From assembly GCA_963989385.1 (NCBI GenBank), contig OZ022510.1, positions 37,329,448 to 37,393,447 of the forward strand: DNA of 64,000 bases, written 5' to 3'. Of the stretch, positions 51,184 through 64,000 are shown piece after piece. Below the pieces are notes generated by a model. It made no database searches and had not been told where the DNA came from. It worked only from the letters and a program-made list of their open reading frames with translations. Position 1 is the first letter of the stretch; the number at the start of each line of letters is the position of its first letter. This DNA comes from Ctena decussata (taxonomy: Eukaryota; Mollusca; Bivalvia; Lucinida; Lucinidae). Both the position numbers and the translations under genes were made by a program.

Positions 51184-52869
51184 CACGGGTGGTAAAGTTT
51201 CAAATTGACCTCCGCGGAGGTCTGTTGAAAAACAATTTGACTATTTTCCGGTAGGCAATTTGAATATATCCTGTCATGAATTTTCGCGGTTTACTGACAG
51301 GGTTCAGACAAGATTTTTCTCGCTAGAAAAGGTATTCCAAAAATCGGAGAATGTCATGCTATATATATTTTACAGTTGTATATTGAGACCAAATGACATG
51401 GAGCAGGTTGAAGCGGTATTTTTTAAATTACTTTTGTCCTCCAGGTTCAGTACCGAAAACGAAACTAGGAAGGAGTCCTGCACAGTTAAATAGGCTTTTT
51501 GAATGCATTTGCAGGCTTTCTGTGAAATCTTACCTATGCAGTAAGACACGTAGCTTGTATAGCTTCGTTCTAAACATACTTTCAAGAATGCGCGTGCTTT
51601 TATTACTACATGCCTACCCAATTTTCATCGGCGGTCAATTTGAACACGATGAGAACAATTTGACTAATAGAGGTTAACATGGAAAAATTCAATCAGCTAA
51701 AAAGAAGAAAATGCTTAATTTACTTTTCAGAAGCTATGTAGCAACGGATTGAAAGCATGTTTTCGTACTTCTAAAGAACATCAGATAATATTGCTCATGT
51801 AACAATGTCTTTTTTATCGTGAAATAGTAGCACAATAGTGCTTTATATGTTTTCTTTTGTTGTAAAACCAGACCTGTGACACTGATTTGTTTGTAAACAT
51901 AGCACAAACCGATTTTTTTCATCACATCCTTCACAGGTCATTCTAAAGCGGCCGTAATGATGTTGTTATTGTTTCATGTTGATTACCCGTGTTTCTATGT
52001 AACGGCTACTTCAGGAGTGTAATCACCCCGCAGCGGGGAGGGGGGGGGGGAGCATGCGGGTATGTTTGCTTGATATCTTCTTATGGGTTCACTCTAAATT
52101 GTTTGAATATCGGTTCTCTTCTCTGCAAACATTAGTCTGGATGGGTTCGTTTTATTTTACAAACAAATGAGAGCCACAGGTCTGCTTTTACAACAAAGAA
52201 AGTGATAAAACACTATTGTACTACTAGTTCACGATAAAAAAAAGAGCATGTTGCATGAGCAATATTATCTGGTGTACTTAAGACGTATAAAATCATGCAT
52301 TCAAATCATATGATATCTGGCTCCTAAAAATTCAGCACGCATTTTCTTCTTTTTAGCTGATTAAATTTTTCCATGTTAATCTCCATTAGTCAAATTGTTC
52401 TCATGGTGTTCAAATTGACCGCCGAGAAAAAATAGGTAAGCATGTAGTAACAAAAGCATGCATATTCTTGAAAGTATGTTTAGAATGAAGCTATACAAGC
52501 TACGTGTCTTACTGCATCGGTAAGATTTCACAGAAAGCCTGCAAATGCACTCAAAAAGCCTATTTAACTGTGCAGGACTCCTTCCTAGTTTCGTTTTCGG
52601 TACTGAACCTGGAGGACAAAAGTAATTTAAAAAATACCGCTTCAACCTGCTCCATGTCATTTGGTCTCAATATACAACTGTAAAATATATATAGCATGAC
52701 ATTCTCCGATTTTTGGAATACCTTTTCTAGAGAGAAAAATCTTGTCTGAACCCTGTCAGTGAACCGCGAAAATTCATGACAGGATATATTCAAATTGCCT
52801 ACCGGAAAATAGTCAAATTGTTTTTCAACAGACCTCCGCGGAGGTCAATTTGAAACTTTACCACCCGTG
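51184..52869. mobile_element. Giant fold-back element, 1.69 kb, target duplication AAATG
   Basis: Arms of about 720 bp (51184-51905 and 52150-52869) are nearly identical inverted copies. Ends are CACGGGTGGTAAAGTTTCAA and complement. AAATG at 51179-51183 and 52870-52874. Open frames of 77 and 94 codons occur in both arms simply because the arms match. The middle (about 240 bp) is unique, with a G homopolymer at 52041-52050. Confidence 0.9.
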
Positions 52870-53059
52870 AAATGGACGTAACTTCAACAAACAAATACTT
52901 AGTGTTTGGCATTGATATTGTAACAATCGGTCGTAGTACGTGAAATTAAAGTACCATCAAAAAGTTTGAAAAAGTCTATCAAAAAAAAAATAAATAAATA
53001 CAAATCAGTTCAGCATAAGAAAACTATTTTACTGAAATACAGCCATAATTAGATTAAAT

Positions 53060-53161
53060 GAGCATGGCACGACAAAACCAACAAAGTGGCATGGGCGCCC
53101 AGTGAAGACTCAGATCAGCCTTGGCATTCGCCACTTTGTTGGTTTTGTCGTGTTGCGGCTC
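53060..53161. mobile_element. MITE family B, short deletion copy
   Basis: GAGCATGGCACGACAAAACC, CAGATCAGCCTTGGCATTCG, then directly TTGTTGGTTTTGTCGTGTTG. The centre is deleted. Flanks AAAT / AGAT. Confidence 0.75.
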
Positions 53162-53286
53162 AGATGTACTTCTGCCGGAAAATGCTGTTTAAATAAACTG
53201 AAAACAAGAATGTTAGTGTTACAGTTTAAGTCGGCCATGGCGACGGTATCAGTCGGGAAATCAAAGCAATCAAATAACGCACTTTT

Positions 53287-54028
53287 ATCATATGACTTCG
53301 CTGTTATTTAAGAAATAGATCAGCTCTAGCAGTGAATTGTTGAGTAATAATTCACTGTTTGGAGGTCAGTTGTAAAGTAGATCATATCACGAGCGCGGAG
53401 CGCGAGTGATATATCTACTTACAACTGACCGACAAACAGTGAATTATTACTCAACAGTTCAATGCTAGAGCGGAACTATTTCGATTCTAACACTCAAAAA
53501 CGCTGAAAAATTATTATTTTCATTCAAATTCTCCCAACCATTTTGCCAGCGCGTTCACGTTCCCGCTAACATTCTAAACTGTATCTAAATAAATGTACAT
53601 TTTTATGGCGCTTTTAGAAAGAAAAAGCTACGTTACACCGTCTAACGTCTCAAAACGTCACAAAATTACGTCAATATTGCCAGTGACGTCAGCAGTTAGA
53701 CACACGCGCTCTGAAACAGTGAATTGTTGCAGAATAAAACACGGAAACTTTCCATTGCTTCTATAGGCGCACTGTGTTAGAATCAGTGGATAACTTCGTG
53801 TCGTAAAAATCGTATGACCACGATATGTAATAACACTTTGGCGCGTACACGTAACGTCATTGACAACGTCCATGTCAACAGTGCGTTAATGTTCAGTTAG
53901 AATGCGTTAAAATCCTGATATAAAGGGTCATATGATAAACAGAATCTTACACTCGTGATCATTTCATATGAAATTTATGAAACGAGCCTTCGGCGAGTTT
54001 CATAAAATAACTCGTATAAGATCCTCTA
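53287..54028. mobile_element. Element C, long form with inner palindromes
   Basis: TTATCATATGACTTCGCTGT start; ATAAACAGAATCTTACACTC and GTAAGATCCTCTAT at the right as in other C copies. At 53320-53480 it contains a palindrome (CTAGCAGTGAATTGTTGAGT and complement; GATCATATCACGAGCG / GCGAGTGATATATC). A second hairpin, CATATGAAATTTATGAAACG, is at 53967-54013. Confidence 0.6.
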
Positions 54029-54544
54029 TTTCCACGTAGCCGCAGCTCATTGGTCCAAGGCCAGGGCTGCTGACACAACGTCGATTTTGTGAAGACCAAA
54101 ATTTAGGCCTTATCAGAAGTGAAAATGATGACGTATGACCACGAATAAAAAGTAATAATAAAAGGAGCCGCGTACGAAAAAAATGTACCCTATGGCATGG
54201 ATGAACAGCGACGACTAAATCTACGCAGTCTGGTCCGATTTTTCCCCGTTACATTCTACGCTATAAAATGAAAAGCACAGAGTCTGGTTACGCTGAGAAA
54301 ATGCATATGCTACAAGTATCTGCCTTTTGCACAATGCACCGATATATCTCTTTTCGCATGGGGCGGCTGATAAACTTAAAGTTTGTCTTAATCTAATCTT
54401 TTGGTTCGAGGTTAGTGCCTGTACCGACAATATAGAGGCTTTATCTCAGCTACAAGGTAAATATTAGTACTTTATTACTCGTACATTACATTTTTTTAGT
54501 AGGTCGATGATTTTACGGCCCTGTCAATACATATTTCAGTTATT
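54029..54544. other. Intergenic sequence, nothing recognised
   Basis: Open frames here lack family features. Confidence 0.4.
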
Positions 54545-54640
54545 TCGGGCCGATGGAAACATGCCGGGTTTGAGCCGAACTCGAACCCACGACCCGCAGA
54601 TAATGAGTCTAGAGCGTTAACCCATCATGCTTGCAACAGT
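54545..54640 (-). mobile_element. tRNA-like SINE head, minus strand
   Basis: The complement: GCAAGCATGATGGGTTAACG (A-box region), CTCTAGACTCATTATCTGC arm, GTCGTGGGTTCGAGTTCGGC (B box). Could be a decayed tRNA gene; a SINE is more likely. Confidence 0.55.
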
Positions 54641-55392
54641 GACAGGAATCATATTTAAAACAACTACATTAATATGTGACATTTTATGACCGACACAATG
54701 CCATATTGACCCGATATACTGACCACCGACATATACTTTTTAACAATACAAACGCGAGTTTTGAGGGGGGTTTTCCTTCAGAAATAATAGATGTTTTTCA
54801 TTTTCTAATTTTCTTATTTATCTACAAGGCTTGTAAATTTAATATCACTAATCACTAATCACAGTCAAAATTTATTTTATTTTATTTTATTTATTAACTT
54901 GTATTTACTTATATTTCATATAATAAACTAGTAATGGTCTCCTTAACCAACCTTTGTCAAAGTTCAACTATAAGATAAACGAAGCAACGCATGGGAAAAA
55001 GCAACCCTTAAGCATAAGGTGAAAAAACAAAGATCAAGACCAGCCTGCATTTCTTTGAAGTTTGTTCATAGCATAACGAAGCCTCTGGTTGGAGTTTCTA
55101 ATGTAACGCGAGTGCAAAGGGCTTGATTAGACAGCGCAATCAAGCCCTCCGCTGTCCGCCCAGCTCATTATTCCATGATCGGTCTTAAACTTCTTTCTAC
55201 ACACTGGTGTACATGACGGCACATATAAAGATGTAGAACTGTACAGTTAAACTGATCAAACATTAATTCATGTCAATTTCTTGCATAAAGTCTATGCATC
55301 AGTCATGATGTAACTGCAAATATTGGAGAAAACGAGACAAAAACTATCGGGAATTAGAGACGAACATTAGCACACCTGGACACGTTAGTGAC
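54641..55392. other. Region upstream of AGXT
   Basis: (TTTTA)n at 54865-54895; hairpin GGGCTTGATTAGACAGCGCA / AATCAAGCCC at 55110-55147. No TATA box could be tied to a start site. Confidence 0.4.
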
Positions 55393-63915
<8,523 letters not shown>

Positions 63916-63924
63916 GTAAGAAAC

Positions 63925-64000
63925 ATAATTGAGCTGCGACATGGCAACACCAACAAAGTGGCATGTGAGCCCAGAGAAGACACAGATTAGCCTGGGCATC
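63925..64000. mobile_element. MITE family B, cut by window end
   Basis: GAGCTGCGACATGGCAACAC, CAACAAAGTGGCATGTGAGC, ACACAGATTAGCCTGGGCAT; AATT precedes. Lies 10 bp after AGXT exon 8. Confidence 0.8.

Noticed and set aside
51260..51677. Open frames of 77 and 94 codons present twice in the window
   Set aside because: They recur only because they lie in the two arms of a fold-back element; no domain and no independent conservation.

Overview
This is a eukaryotic, AT-rich, repeat-dense window, most likely from a bivalve mollusc. The proteins are animal-like and are split into short exons by long introns. The interspersed repeats include core-repeat elements carrying a 145-bp unit and an ACGG microsatellite (pearl or Helentron-like), many palindromic MITEs, tRNA-derived SINEs and 'endonuclease-reverse transcriptase' LINEs. 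No prokaryotic features, rRNA genes, canonical single-copy tRNA genes or CRISPR arrays were found.

Three spliced host genes can be reconstructed exon by exon with GT-AG junctions and matching phases. (1) 1586-15042, + strand: the C-terminal part of a TK/TKL-group protein kinase, six exons, 5' end outside the window. Its HRD, DFG and APE motifs are present, but the first visible exon contains an in-frame TAA. (2) 33344-46246, - strand: a complete seven-exon YEATS4 (GAS41) gene, 228 residues, with YEATS reader-pocket residues and a C-terminal coiled coil. (3) 55393-63915, + strand: the first eight exons of AGXT (alanine-glyoxylate / serine-pyruvate aminotransferase). It has an N-terminal extension that looks like a mitochondrial presequence and a second in-frame Met that places the PLP lysine at residue 209. 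Its 3' end lies beyond the window.

Everything else is intronic or intergenic and dominated by mobile DNA. Families are named A to N here for cross-reference. A: palindromic MITE with CAGAGC ends. B: about 235-bp MITE with GAGCCGCGACACGA ends and 4-bp target duplications of the form ANNT. C: about 350-750-bp element with a central palindrome. D, E, F, G, H, I, J, K, L, M, N: smaller MITEs. There are also two very large fold-back elements (42981-44058 and 51184-52869), three or more tRNA-derived SINE families, LINE relics at 9785, 24812, 39680, 47530, 56960 and 60022, a duplicated Ty3/gypsy-type pol relic (57720-59030) and a mariner transposase relic (63245-63480). Several insertions are nested, giving a relative chronology (C in B, E in F, M in A, core-repeat element in G).

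The most unusual observations are: a minisatellite in the kinase gene built from the exon that encodes the kinase catalytic loop; the dual-start architecture of AGXT; the two giant fold-back elements with target duplications; and a core-repeat element whose pre-insertion site can be read directly because it landed in a palindromic MITE.
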